Below are positions 9,775 to 17,638 of a DNA stretch of 64,000 nt, piece after piece. Position 1 is the stretch's first letter. Every line of letters starts with the position of its first letter. Both the position numbers and the translations under genes were made by a program. The notes beneath the pieces were generated by a model, which was not told where the DNA came from, did no database searches, and saw only the letters and a list, made by a program, of their open reading frames with translations. The stretch lies in assembly GCA_029228645.1 (NCBI GenBank), contig JAPTHR010000002.1, positions 124,001-188,000 on the forward strand, read 5' to 3'. Source of the stretch: Gammaproteobacteria bacterium Milos-ODIII6. GTDB lineage: Bacteria > Pseudomonadota > Gammaproteobacteria > Chromatiales > Chromatiaceae.

Positions 9775-10521
9775 TCAGGCGACGTCTTTCGCTTCGCCTG
9801 CGAGATAGGCCTTGAGGTCATCCGAGCCGCCGATGTAGTGGCCGCCGATGAACACCTGGGGCACCGTCTCCTTGCCGGTGATGGCGCGCACCGAGCGCAG
9901 CGTGGCGTCGTGCCCGAGCACGATCTCCTCGAACTCCATGCCGGCCTCGGAGAGCGCCTGCTTGGCCTTTGCGCAGAATGGGCAGCCAGGTTTGGTGATC
10001 AGGCTGATCGCCTCCGGCTTGCGCGCACTCGGGTTGACGTAGGCCAGCATGGTGTCGGCATCCGAGACCTCGAAGGGATCGCCCGGCACATCCGGCTCGA
10101 TGAACATCCTGTCGACCACGCCGTCCTTGACCAGCATCGAGTAGCGCCAGCTGCGCTTGCCGAAGCCCAGCTCGGATTTGTCGACCAGCATGCCCATGCC
10201 CTCGGTGAAATCACCGTTGCCATCCGGAATCAGGGTGACATGCTCCGCCTCCTGGTCTTCCTTCCAGGCATCCATGACGAAGGCGTCGTTGACCGAAAGG
10301 CATACGATCTCGTCCACGCCATTTTCTGCGAACACCTTGGCCAACTCGTTGTAACGCGGCAGGTGGGTCGAGGAGCAGGTGGGGGTGAAGGCGCCCGGCA
10401 GGGAGAAGACCACCACGGTCCTGCCCTTGAAGATGTCGTCGCTGTTGAGGTCGACAAAGTCGCCGTTGGCGCGGGTCTTGAAAATGACGCTGGGTACTTT
10501 TTGTCCTTCGCGGTTCTGCAT
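9775..10521 (-). CDS. Hybrid peroxiredoxin-glutaredoxin (Prx5-Grx fusion)
   Basis: This 248-residue fusion reduces peroxides with glutathione. Residues 1-160 are a Prx5-type peroxiredoxin with the peroxidatic Cys49 in FTPTCSS. Residues 170-248 are a glutaredoxin with the active site CPFC at 180-183 and the glutathione-binding TVP and GG(S)DD motifs. The tethered glutaredoxin regenerates the peroxiredoxin; Haemophilus influenzae has the same architecture. The start has AGGAG seven bases upstream. The AT-rich region just upstream carries two TATCGATA palindromes, and gor follows downstream. Cytoplasmic, peroxide defence. Confidence 0.94.
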   Translation of the reverse strand: MQNREGQKVPSVIFKTRANGDFVDLNSDDIFKGRTVVVFSLPGAFTPTCSSTHLPRYNELAKVFAENGVDEIVCLSVNDAFVMDAWKEDQEAEHVTLIPDGNGDFTEGMGMLVDKSELGFGKRSWRYSMLVKDGVVDRMFIEPDVPGDPFEVSDADTMLAYVNPSARKPEAISLITKPGCPFCAKAKQALSEAGMEFEEIVLGHDATLRSVRAITGKETVPQVFIGGHYIGGSDDLKAYLAGEAKDVA

Positions 10522-10579
10522 GTTGTTTCTCCTGTCGAAATAGCTTGGGTTGGAAGACAGGAGAATTATTAAAAATGGC

Positions 10580-10618
10580 TATCGATATGTATATTTTAAA
10601 TTATCTAAACTATCGATA
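10580..10618. promoter_or_regulatory. Twin TATCGATA palindromes in the AT-rich control region of the Prx-Grx gene
   Basis: TATCGATA occurs at 10580-10587 and again at 10611-10618, 31 bases apart (about three helical turns), within an unusually AT-rich stretch just upstream of the peroxiredoxin-glutaredoxin start. The spacing suits binding by a dimer or tetramer to one face of DNA. An OxyR-type site is attractive because OxyR uses ATAG/CTAT half-sites spaced along four turns and controls such fusions elsewhere, but the match is loose. Regulator identity is inferred. Confidence 0.45.
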
Positions 10619-10626
10619 GTCTGCGC

Positions 10627-10956
10627 CTAATAGCGATCGAGGTTCGGATCGATCTGGCGCAGGCGCGCACGCAGCCGGTCCAACTCCTCCAGCAACTCGA
10701 TGGCGAGTGCCGCGCCCGGCATGTTCACCTCCAGGTCCCGCTGCAGCCGCTGTGCGCAGCGCACCCGGCGCACGCTGATGTACGGGAAGCGCCACGCGCC
10801 GGGCTCACCGCCCACCGGCTCCACCAGGCCGAGCTCGACCAGTTCGATGACCACTTCGGCAGGGACCCGGCAGGCGCGGCACAACTGGGCCAGGGTCAGA
10901 TCAGTCATGTCTTCCATCAGGTCCCCCTGCAACGGGTTCGTCTCTGTCTCAAGCAT
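10627..10956 (-). CDS. cbpM: Chaperone modulator CbpM
   Basis: This 109-residue protein has an N-terminal MerR-like helix-turn-helix (LTLAQLCRACRV, then the wing around WRFPYISVRRV) and a C-terminal coiled coil rich in Leu and Arg (ELLEELDRLRARLRQ). CbpM binds the J domain of CbpA and inhibits both its co-chaperone and DNA-binding activity. It is placed six bases after cbpA on the same strand, the standard arrangement, so the two are co-translated. The family is short (about 100 residues) and this copy is full length. Confidence 0.9.
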   Translation of the reverse strand: MLETETNPLQGDLMEDMTDLTLAQLCRACRVPAEVVIELVELGLVEPVGGEPGAWRFPYISVRRVRCAQRLQRDLEVNMPGAALAIELLEELDRLRARLRQIDPNLDRY

Positions 10957-10962
10957 GCTCTC

Positions 10963-11925
10963 TCATCCCCCCAGTTGCGCGCGCGGATCGTAACTGCCGA
11001 AAGCCCTGCTGAATGCCTCATAGGCTTCGCGCGCACGCTCATCCCCGGCGGGCGGGGTGGCGATCGTCAGCACGACATACAGGTCCCCGGGGTCTTTCGC
11101 CGGGATACCCTTGCCCTTGAGGCGCAGCTTGCGTCCGCCGGAAGAATTCGGCGGCACCTTCAGATCGAGACTGCCGGCCGGCGTGTGGACCTTCACCGTG
11201 GCGCCGAGGGCGGCCTCCCATGGAGCCACCGGAAGGTCGAGCCAGACATCCTTACCCTCGACCCGGTAGAACGGGTGCTGACGAAACTCGATCTCGAGGT
11301 AGAGATCGCCCGCCTGGCCACGCCCCATACCCGGGCTGCCCTGTCCGGCGAGGCGAATGTGCTGGCCCTGGCGAACCCCGCGGGGGATACGCACCTTGAG
11401 GGTGCGCTCGCGCTGCCGGGGGCGGCCGTCCGAGCCGATCTCGCTGTGCTTGAGCGTCAGCGCGCGCGTGGCGCCGGAGTAGGCGTCTTCCAGGTCGATC
11501 ACGACCCGCGCATGGCTGTCTTCGCCGTGCATGTCGAAACCGCCCGCGCCGGCCCCCGCGGCATGCGCGTAGCCGTGCGCGCCCCCTCGCCCGAACAGAT
11601 TCTCGAAGAAGTCGCTGAAGTGCTGCGCATCCGCGCCGGTGAAACCACCACCGTGGAATTCGAAACCCTGATCCCAGTCGGGCGGCGGATCGAAGTCCTG
11701 GCCCGCCTTCCAGTTGGCGCCGAGCTGGTCATAGGCAGCCCTCTTCTCCGGGTCCTTGAGCACCTCGTAGGCCTCGCCGATCGACTTGAAGCGTTGTTCG
11801 GCATCCGGCTCCTTGCTCACATCGGGGTGGTACTTGCGCGCCTGCTTGCGATAGGCGCGCTTTATCTCGTCCTGGGTCGCGTTGCGCTCGACACCCATGA
11901 CCTCGTAGTAGTCTTTGTATTGCAT
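10963..11925 (-). CDS. cbpA: Curved-DNA-binding protein / DnaJ-type co-chaperone CbpA
   Basis: This 320-residue J-domain protein stimulates DnaK and can bind curved DNA. The J domain (1-70) holds the HPD motif (KYHPDVS, about 32-38). A Gly/Phe-rich linker (about 75-125, repeated GG and FF) follows, then the two DnaJ C-terminal substrate-binding domains (about 135-310). No zinc-finger CxxCxGxG repeats are present, which separates CbpA from DnaJ. The start is preceded by GGTGGGAG. A good sigma-32-type promoter lies 41 to 68 bases upstream, tying the gene to the heat-shock factor encoded later in the window. CbpM follows. Confidence 0.93.
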   Translation of the reverse strand: MQYKDYYEVMGVERNATQDEIKRAYRKQARKYHPDVSKEPDAEQRFKSIGEAYEVLKDPEKRAAYDQLGANWKAGQDFDPPPDWDQGFEFHGGGFTGADAQHFSDFFENLFGRGGAHGYAHAAGAGAGGFDMHGEDSHARVVIDLEDAYSGATRALTLKHSEIGSDGRPRQRERTLKVRIPRGVRQGQHIRLAGQGSPGMGRGQAGDLYLEIEFRQHPFYRVEGKDVWLDLPVAPWEAALGATVKVHTPAGSLDLKVPPNSSGGRKLRLKGKGIPAKDPGDLYVVLTIATPPAGDERAREAYEAFSRAFGSYDPRAQLGG

Positions 11926-11965
11926 ATGTCTCCCACCTGGAGAAGCGTTGTGGGTACTCTCATTG

Positions 11966-11993
11966 AAATCGGTGTTTACTGAAAATTTTCAAG
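11966..11993 (-). promoter_or_regulatory. Sigma-32-type promoter of cbpA-cbpM
   Basis: On the minus strand CTTGAAA (11993-11987) is a perfect -35 for the heat-shock sigma factor. After a 13-base spacer, ACCGATTT (11973-11966) matches CCCCATnT at five of seven fixed positions. The predicted start of transcription is about 30-35 bases before the cbpA ATG. The element fits the known heat control of cbpA-like genes in relatives only loosely; here the sequence itself is the main evidence. Confidence 0.6.
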
Positions 11994-12064
11994 GGGAGCG
12001 GTGCCTTATCCAGGATACTCGCACCGCTACCCGAATCGGGGCGCATGCGCTAATCTCCTAAAGC

Positions 12065-12751
12065 ATGAGCGCTGACGCCCCCCCGCAGGACCCGAAATGC
12101 CCCGTCGGCGAGCAGAGTTGCGACTGGCTCGACGAACTGGTCAAGCTGCGCGGGCGCGTCGATCGTCTCGAGGAACTGGTCTCACACGACCCGCTCACCA
12201 ACCTGTATAACGTGCGCCACTTCCAGGAGGCCCTGCCGGTGGTCATGGAACGCACCCGCCGCACGCACCGCCCGGCGTCGCTGATCATGGTCGATCTGGA
12301 CCACTTCAAGCGCATCAATGACACCTGGGGGCACGAGGTGGGCAACGTCGCGCTCAAACAGACCGCCAGGATACTCTGCCACCAGGTGCGGATCGTCGAT
12401 ACCGTGTGCCGCTACGGTGGCGAGGAATTCATCATCGTCCTGCCCGACACCGGCCTGCGCCCGGCGATCCGGATCGCCGAGCGGATTCGCAACGAGATCG
12501 CGGAAAAACCGGTGCGGCACGACCGGGGCGAGTTCCACATGACCGCGAGCATGGGGGTGGAGGTGCACCTGCCGGATGACGAACGATCGGCGGAGGAACT
12601 GATCGAATCGGTCGACCGGCTGCTCTACCAGGCCAAGGAATCCGGGCGTAATCGCGTCTGCCACGCGGACATGCGGACCACGGAGAAGAAAAAGGGCATC
12701 ACCGCCGACGAGCGCAAGGCGCTGCGCGGGCTGTTCGGGGAAGAAGACTGA
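12065..12751 (+). CDS. Soluble diguanylate cyclase (GGDEF)
   Basis: This 228-residue cytoplasmic GGDEF protein has no membrane helix. A short coiled-coil-like N-terminus (LDELVKLRGRVDRLEELV, about 22-39) probably drives dimerisation. The cyclase domain begins at DPLTNLYN, has the metal-binding MVDLDHFK, and shows the active site GGEEF at 118-122 with an inhibitory RIVD at 109-112. The last 25 residues are a charged tail. No sensor domain is visible, so control is probably by expression or through the coiled coil. It converges on mobA, with two bases between the stop codons. No strong ribosome site precedes the ATG. Confidence 0.88.
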   Translation: MSADAPPQDPKCPVGEQSCDWLDELVKLRGRVDRLEELVSHDPLTNLYNVRHFQEALPVVMERTRRTHRPASLIMVDLDHFKRINDTWGHEVGNVALKQTARILCHQVRIVDTVCRYGGEEFIIVLPDTGLRPAIRIAERIRNEIAEKPVRHDRGEFHMTASMGVEVHLPDDERSAEELIESVDRLLYQAKESGRNRVCHADMRTTEKKKGITADERKALRGLFGEED

Positions 12752-12753
12752 GC

Positions 12754-13338
12754 TCAGCGCCGCGCCGCGGCCAGTGCCTCCGGCGTATTGAGATTCAGCA
12801 GGTGCTCACCCTCGGGCAGCGCCAGGGCGTTGTCCATCCAGGGCTCGATCCGTTGCATGACGCGCCGATGTCCCGCATCCAGGGCGGCGCTGACCTTCGG
12901 CAATAGCTCACACGACCAGAAACCCAACAGCGGCTGCAGGCGTTCGCCATCCAAGGTGCCCACCCAGGGACTGCCGGTCCGATCCGCGTGATCGATCAGA
13001 CGTGTTGCCCAGTCCGCCGGGGCGCCGAGCACATCGCACGGGACCACCAGCAGGGCCTGCGCGCCAGTCTCGAGAAACGCGGTTTCGATCCCGCTGAGCG
13101 GACCGAGCGCGCCGGGGCGACGATCCGTGACGATGGGATGGCCGAAGCGCCGGTAGCGCCCGGGTTCGCGATTGGCGCTGATCACCACCGAGTCGAGTGG
13201 CGCGAGCAGCTCCAGTGCATATTCGACCAACGGACGCCCACGATAGACCTGCCAGGCCTTGTCCTCGCCACCGAAACGGCGGCTGAGGCCACCCGCAAGG
13301 ACCAGGCCGATGACTTCCGGTGCCGACGGTTTACTCAT
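12754..13338 (-). CDS. mobA: Molybdenum cofactor guanylyltransferase MobA
   Basis: This 194-residue enzyme transfers GMP from GTP to molybdopterin to make bis-MGD for DMSO-reductase-family enzymes. The nucleotide signature LAGGLSRRFGGEDK opens the protein (about 13-26). RPLVEY and a PCD-type metal-binding segment (VVPCDV) follow, and LNTPE ends it, all typical of MobA. It is separated by 1.8 kb from the moaE-moaD-moeA-moaB operon, so it has its own promoter. Its presence implies that the cell makes at least one bis-MGD enzyme; none is in this window. Confidence 0.92.
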   Translation of the reverse strand: MSKPSAPEVIGLVLAGGLSRRFGGEDKAWQVYRGRPLVEYALELLAPLDSVVISANREPGRYRRFGHPIVTDRRPGALGPLSGIETAFLETGAQALLVVPCDVLGAPADWATRLIDHADRTGSPWVGTLDGERLQPLLGFWSCELLPKVSAALDAGHRRVMQRIEPWMDNALALPEGEHLLNLNTPEALAAARR

Positions 13339-13369
13339 CTAGACACTGACCTGCTCTCTCGCGGCCACG

Positions 13370-13395
13370 AAAAACGCCTCCCGGAGTGGGAGGCG
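13370..13395 (-). terminator. Intrinsic terminator after the PEP-CTERM gene
   Basis: On the minus strand an eight-base perfect stem (CGCCTCCC with GGGAGGCG, loop of five) is followed by TTTTT. It lies 45 bases past the stop of the PEP-CTERM gene and before mobA, so it ends that transcript and separates the two genes. Confidence 0.8.
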
Positions 13396-13439
13396 CGGAT
13401 AAATCATTCAGTCCACTGACGGCTGGACACGCACCCGTA

Positions 13440-14399
13440 TCAGCCAACCCTGCGGCGCACCGCACCAATGCCAAGCATCCCCATGAGAAGCAGTAGGGCG
13501 GTCTGGGGTTCCGGTATGGCCGGGTTAGGCGGGTCGATGCGTTGCTCAAGGGCCTCCATAGTAAATCCGCCTTCGGAAGTGGCCCCAAGTAAAATCACGC
13601 TGATAACCTGGATCGAGGTGGGTTCGTTGAACCCGACCCAATCGTAGTCCTGGTCAAACGGCAGCGCCATTACGCCTGTGGAGGTTTGATAACCGCTCTC
13701 CAGAGTGTAATTCCAAGGCGCGTTTGCCAGATCAGTATTTCCCGGCAAGAGTACGAACTGCAAACTAAGCCCAGCGGCGACATCAGGAAAGCCAACGACA
13801 TCCGGCCCAACCGCGTTGATCGTTGAAAATTGGGCAAGATCAGCACTTGTCAGAGGCTTGTTCCCGGAATTTGAAACCGTGTACGTGAAAGCCGACAACT
13901 GTGCGGAAGCTTTGTCAGGTACATTATCAGAGTAACCAGCATCCACATGCCACTCGTTGTTACCTTCTAAACGAAAACCAGGATCGAATCCGCCAGTGGC
14001 GAGATTATCTTCCAGAATCTCGACGGTGATATTTCCTGCTTCCGCCGCATTGGCGTTTACCCAACCCCGGGAGAACACGCCGCCTCCACTGAAATCGAAA
14101 AAAGGAATGTTCGCCACCATGGACGGGTTTTGCGTGGAGAGTATCGCTGCCAAACTCGCGGCATCCGGTAGTGAGGGGGACACAATCGGCGCAAAGTCAG
14201 AGAACGTTAGGTCACCCCGCGTAAATGCCCCATCACTGTCGCTATCTAAGCCGTCTGCATCATAAAAAAGGTCCTGCAGGGTCGTCGTGGCCCCGGCCGT
14301 CCCAACGCTCCCTACCGCCAGAACCAACAACGCTCCGGCCGTCCCAAGTGCCCGGATACCGGGTCCCAACCTAAGAATCACCTTCCCAAACATGCTCAT
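13440..14399 (-). CDS. PEP-CTERM domain secreted protein of unknown function
   Basis: This 319-residue exported protein has a signal peptide (about 1-37, cleavage near GTAGA) and a C-terminal sorting tail: IPEP, then a hydrophobic helix (TALLLLMGMLGIGAV) and the basic end RRRVG. PEP-CTERM tails are cleaved by exosortase in exopolysaccharide-producing proteobacteria. The body between is Ser/Thr/Asp/Asn rich and beta-like, with a calcium-type DxDSDSDG stretch near residue 55. No exosortase, XrtA/PrsK or EPS gene lies in the window. Base composition is clearly more AT-rich than the neighbours, so recent acquisition or relaxed codon use is likely. Precise role unknown. Confidence 0.85.
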   Translation of the reverse strand: MSMFGKVILRLGPGIRALGTAGALLVLAVGSVGTAGATTTLQDLFYDADGLDSDSDGAFTRGDLTFSDFAPIVSPSLPDAASLAAILSTQNPSMVANIPFFDFSGGGVFSRGWVNANAAEAGNITVEILEDNLATGGFDPGFRLEGNNEWHVDAGYSDNVPDKASAQLSAFTYTVSNSGNKPLTSADLAQFSTINAVGPDVVGFPDVAAGLSLQFVLLPGNTDLANAPWNYTLESGYQTSTGVMALPFDQDYDWVGFNEPTSIQVISVILLGATSEGGFTMEALEQRIDPPNPAIPEPQTALLLLMGMLGIGAVRRRVG

Positions 14400-14484
14400 C
14401 CCCTCCCCGAAAGATTTGCACCCGCGAATCCTTACTGTAGCAGAGGCAGCGTGACACCGTTATGGACACCCCTGCCCAGCCAGC

Positions 14485-14512
14485 GGAACTTTCGCAATTG
14501 CCGAACCTCTTT
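14485..14512 (+). promoter_or_regulatory. Sigma-E-like promoter of the His-rich PDZ protein gene
   Basis: GGAACTT (14485-14491) is a perfect -35 for the envelope-stress sigma factor RpoE. Sixteen bases later TCTTT (14508-14512) matches the -10 consensus TCTGA at three of five positions. The predicted leader is about 50 bases. The product is a periplasmic PDZ protein, which fits a sigma-E regulon, but the -10 is weak. Confidence 0.4.
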
Positions 14513-14566
14513 CCTTGTGCGGCCCAAAACCGGGTTCGCTGCCTTTACCCATTTAAGGAGTTCCTG

Positions 14567-15118
14567 ATGCGCAATTTGCGAATGCTGAGTTTGGCCCTGG
14601 TCCTGGCCCTGCCCCCCTCTGCCGTCCTCGCCGAGGGGCACGAAACCGAAGAAGCGACAGCGACACCGACGCCGGCTGAGGCGATGCAGTCGACGGCCCC
14701 TGCTCAGACTTACCTGGGGGTTCGCCTGATGCGCGTGCCACCGCCGCTGGCCGCCCAGCTCCCCGACTCGATCGCGCGCGGCCAGGGCGTGGTGATCATG
14801 CGCATCCAGCCGGACTCGCCGGCAGCGCAGGCCGGTCTGCGGCGCTTCGACGTCCTGACCGCGTACGACGATCAGCGTTTGTTCACTCCCGGCCAGCTGT
14901 CGGCACTGGTGAAGTCCGACCAGGCCGGCCGCGAGGTGAAACTGCAGGTTGCGCGTGCCGGGCAACTGGTGGACATGCCGGTGACCCTGGGCGAGCGGGT
15001 GCCGATGCGCAAAAAGCATCACTGGGGCAAGTCCCACCCCCATCATCCCCACATGGGCAAACACCCCTCGATGCAGGAAATGAAGAAGGCCTGGGGCAGC
15101 CACTGCCATCAGCGCTGA
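14567..15118 (+). CDS. Periplasmic PDZ-domain protein with His-rich C-terminus
   Basis: This 183-residue protein starts at 14567, where AAGGAG sits six bases upstream; an earlier in-frame codon gives a 35-residue extension without protein character. A signal peptide (about 1-22, ending AVLAEG) is followed by an acidic Thr/Pro linker and one PDZ domain (about 45-140; YLGVRLM to the second beta strand VKLQVAR). The tail from about 150 is His and Lys rich (KKHHWGK, HPHHPHMGKH), a likely metal-binding segment for Ni, Zn or Cu. No protease domain is present. It is monocistronic. Function unknown: a periplasmic adaptor or metal-dependent quality-control partner is possible. Confidence 0.75.
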   Translation: MRNLRMLSLALVLALPPSAVLAEGHETEEATATPTPAEAMQSTAPAQTYLGVRLMRVPPPLAAQLPDSIARGQGVVIMRIQPDSPAAQAGLRRFDVLTAYDDQRLFTPGQLSALVKSDQAGREVKLQVARAGQLVDMPVTLGERVPMRKKHHWGKSHPHHPHMGKHPSMQEMKKAWGSHCHQR

Positions 15119-15157
15119 TCGGGCTCCCGGGCGGCGCTGCCAGGGCGGCAGCGACGC

Positions 15158-15640
15158 TCAGGTATCGCTCTTCAGCCAGCGCGCGGCGGCTTCACCGTCC
15201 GACTCACGCGCATCCACCCAGCGCTCCTCGCCGCTGCCGAGGCGCTCCTTCTTCCAGAAGGGCGCCTCGGTCTTGAGGATATCCATGATGTATTCGCAGG
15301 ACTCGAAGGCCGCCCGGCGGTGCGCGCTGGCGGTCAGCACCAGCACGATCGGCTCGCCGGCCGACAGCGACCCGACCCGGTGGATCAGCGTGACCGCGCG
15401 CAGCGGCCAGCGCCCGGCCGCGGCTTCCACGATCCGCCCCAGGGCCTTCTCGGTCATGCCCGGGTAGTGCTCCAGGGTCATGGCGGCGACATCGGACTGC
15501 ACGCTGCCCACCTGATTGACGTTGCGAACCAGGCCGATAAAGCTGGCCACGGCGCCGCAAGCGGTGTCCCCGGCGGTCAGCTGTGCGGTTTCGATCGCCA
15601 GGTCGAAGGGTTCCGCCTGGACGCGGATGACGCGCCTCAT
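15158..15640 (-). CDS. moaE: Molybdopterin synthase catalytic subunit MoaE
   Basis: This 160-residue subunit joins two sulfurs, delivered by the MoaD C-terminus, to precursor Z (cPMP) to give molybdopterin. Family signatures are GAVASFIGLVR (about 30-40), LEHYPGMTEK (about 57-66), IHRVGSLSAGE (about 86-96), and the catalytic Lys pair in FWKKE. Its ATG overlaps the moaD stop (ATGA), so the two subunits are made together. It is the last gene of moaB-moeA-moaD-moaE; moaA and moaC are not in this window. Confidence 0.94.
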   Translation of the reverse strand: MRRVIRVQAEPFDLAIETAQLTAGDTACGAVASFIGLVRNVNQVGSVQSDVAAMTLEHYPGMTEKALGRIVEAAAGRWPLRAVTLIHRVGSLSAGEPIVLVLTASAHRRAAFESCEYIMDILKTEAPFWKKERLGSGEERWVDARESDGEAAARWLKSDT

Positions 15641-15879
15641 CCGCCCGTTACCGGAGGGAAGAAGCCAATTTCATCACCGTCGGCTATGCCGGCGCCGCGA
15701 TCGACCATCTCCTGGTTGACCGCCACCAGCACTGTGCCGGAAAAAGCGGAGGCCCAGTCGTCACCGCGCGCGCTGAGCTGCTCGATCAGCCCGGCGATCG
15801 TCTCCGGCGGCTGCGCAATTTCCTCCGAAGCCACCCCCACCAGATCGCGTAAGCGCGCGAAGTACAGTACCCGGATCAT
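15637..15879 (-). CDS. moaD: Molybdopterin synthase sulfur-carrier subunit MoaD
   Basis: This 80-residue ubiquitin-like protein ends in VTGG. The terminal Gly-Gly is adenylated and thiocarboxylated by MoeB/ThiF-type enzymes, then inserted into MoaE. It begins MIRVLYFARLRD, the usual MoaD first strand. The ATG at 15879 overlaps the moeA stop, and its stop overlaps the moaE start. The short length and in-frame extension upstream made the start ambiguous; the overlap and the family length settle it. Confidence 0.93.
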   Translation of the reverse strand: MIRVLYFARLRDLVGVASEEIAQPPETIAGLIEQLSARGDDWASAFSGTVLVAVNQEMVDRGAGIADGDEIGFFPPVTGG

Positions 15880-17120
15880 GCCAGCAGGGTCTCGAACGGC
15901 CAGTAATTGAGCAGCGAGCCCGCAGGCAGGCTGACATCCTCGGGCAGCTCCAGCAGGCCTTCCGCCCAGACCGTGCTGGTGAGCACGTCCGAGCCTTGGC
16001 GCGGGAAGGCCTGTGCCACCGGGACACCATCCTCGCTGCCTCGCTCCAGCCGTACCCGCACGAACTCGCGCCGTTTGAGCGGGCGCTCCAGCGCCACCGG
16101 CCAGCGCGCCCGCAGGGCCGGCGGGAAGGGCTGGCGCTGGCCCTGCGCGACGCGGATGAACGGCATGCCGAACAGGCACAGGGTGACGAAGGCCGACACC
16201 GGGTTGCCCGGCAGACCGATGAAGGGGGTATCGCCGACCCGCCCGAAGGCCAGCGGCTTGCCGGGCTTCATGCGCACCCGCCACAGGTCCAGCTCGCCCT
16301 CCGCCTGCACCGCTGCCTTGATGTGGTCCTCCTCGCCGACCGAGACCCCGCCGCTGGTGACGATCAGGTCGGCCTGCTCGGCGGCTTGGATCATTGCGGT
16401 CCGGGTCGCCTCGAAGGTGTCCTCGACGCGGCCGAGATCGACCACCTCGCAGCCCACCCGCTCCAGGGTGGCGAGCAGGGTGTAGCGGTTGGAGTTGTAG
16501 ATCTGGCCGGGCGCCAGCGGCTGGCCCGGCTCGACGATCTCGTCGCCGGTGTTGAGCAGCGCCACGCGCAGGCGCCGGAAGACGCGCACCCGGGGAATAC
16601 CGAGCGAGGCCAGCAGCCCGACCATCTGGGGGCGGATACGGGTACCCGCCGGCAGCACCGTCGAGCCCGCCGCGATGTCATTGGCGCGCGGGCGCACGTT
16701 CTCGCCCGCCTTGACCTGGCGCGAGATGCGCGCGATGCCATCCTCGAGGGTGACCTCCTCCTGCATCACCACCGCATCCGCGCCCGCTGGCATCGGGGCG
16801 CCGGTGAAGATGCGCGCGCAGCTGCCGGCCTGCAGGGGATCCCCGGGGTGACCGGCGGCGATCCGCTGGCTGACCGGGAGCGCCGCCCCGTCCGCACCGA
16901 AGTCGGCGGCGCGTACGGCGTAGCCATCCATGGCGCTGTTGTCATGACCGGGGACGTCCAGCGGCGAGACCACGTCGGTCGCCAGGACCCGCCCCAGCAG
17001 CTCCGCGAGCACGACCTCTTCGGTCTCGCTCAGCGGGCGGGCGGCCTCGATGAGAGCCGCACGCGCCGCATCCGCGCTGAGCATGCCCCCACCGCTGAAG
17101 CAGGCATCGGTCGCACTCAT
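15876..17120 (-). CDS. moeA: Molybdopterin molybdotransferase MoeA
   Basis: This 414-residue enzyme inserts molybdate into adenylylated molybdopterin. Readable motifs are PGHDNSAMDGYAV (about 57-69), FTGAPMPAGAD (about 105-115), the nucleotide-binding NTGDEIV (about 190), TSGGVSVGEED (about 250), the MKPGKP segment (about 280) and GLPGNPVS (about 300). Its ATG overlaps the moaB stop. The C-terminal domain IV is intact. Cytoplasmic; required for all pterin molybdoenzymes. Confidence 0.95.
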   Translation of the reverse strand: MSATDACFSGGGMLSADAARAALIEAARPLSETEEVVLAELLGRVLATDVVSPLDVPGHDNSAMDGYAVRAADFGADGAALPVSQRIAAGHPGDPLQAGSCARIFTGAPMPAGADAVVMQEEVTLEDGIARISRQVKAGENVRPRANDIAAGSTVLPAGTRIRPQMVGLLASLGIPRVRVFRRLRVALLNTGDEIVEPGQPLAPGQIYNSNRYTLLATLERVGCEVVDLGRVEDTFEATRTAMIQAAEQADLIVTSGGVSVGEEDHIKAAVQAEGELDLWRVRMKPGKPLAFGRVGDTPFIGLPGNPVSAFVTLCLFGMPFIRVAQGQRQPFPPALRARWPVALERPLKRREFVRVRLERGSEDGVPVAQAFPRQGSDVLTSTVWAEGLLELPEDVSLPAGSLLNYWPFETLLA

Positions 17121-17638
17121 GATTCGGTCAGTCGCGGCATCAGTTCGACCAGGTTGCAGGGGCGGTGGTTGATGTCCAGCTGGTCATGCAGCACGCCCTT
17201 CCAGGCATCCTTGCAGGCGCCGGTGGACCCCGGCAGACAGAAGACGAAGGTCCCATTGGCCACCCCGGCGAGCGCGCGCGAGGCGATCGTCGAGGTGCCC
17301 ACGGTCTGATAGGAGACGTGCCGGAACAGCTCGCCGAAGCCGTCGATGGTTCGGTCCAGCAGGGGCGCGATCGCCTCCGGGGTGCCGTCGCGGCCGGTCA
17401 GCCCGGTGCCGCCGGTGGTGATCACCGCCTCGACGCTGGGGTCGATGATCCAGCGCGAGACCTCGAAGCGGATACGGTAGATGTCGTCCCTTACCAGGAT
17501 GCGCTCGACCACTTCGTGGCCGTCCTCGGTTGCCAGCTTCAGCAGGGCGTCTCCGGAGGTGTCGTTCTCCAGGGTGCGGGTGTCCGACACGGTCATGATG
17601 GCGAGGCGCACCGGGCGCTGCACTGCTTGCTCTTTCAA
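17117..17638 (-). CDS. moaB: Molybdenum cofactor biosynthesis protein MoaB (MogA/MoaB fold)
   Basis: This 173-residue protein of the MoaB/Mog family adenylates molybdopterin before MoeA acts, or is a paralogue with a lesser role. Motifs: [10 protein letters not shown] (about 16-25), the [11 protein letters not shown] substrate loop (about 75-85), and LPGST near the C-terminus. The TTG start is supported by GAGGAG six bases upstream. It opens the four-gene operon, whose members overlap by four bases at each junction. I found no recognisable molybdenum-cofactor riboswitch in its 150-base leader. Confidence 0.9.
   Translation of the reverse strand: MKEQAVQRPVRLAIMTVSDTRTLENDTSGDALLKLATEDGHEVVERILVRDDIYRIRFEVSRWIIDPSVEAVITTGGTGLTGRDGTPEAIAPLLDRTIDGFGELFRHVSYQTVGTSTIASRALAGVANGTFVFCLPGSTGACKDAWKGVLHDQLDINHRPCNLVELMPRLTES

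Noticed and set aside
15637-16284. Long version of the moaD frame beginning 135 codons earlier
   Set aside because: The extension lies inside moeA in another frame; MoaD is about 80 residues and the ATGA overlap fixes the short start.
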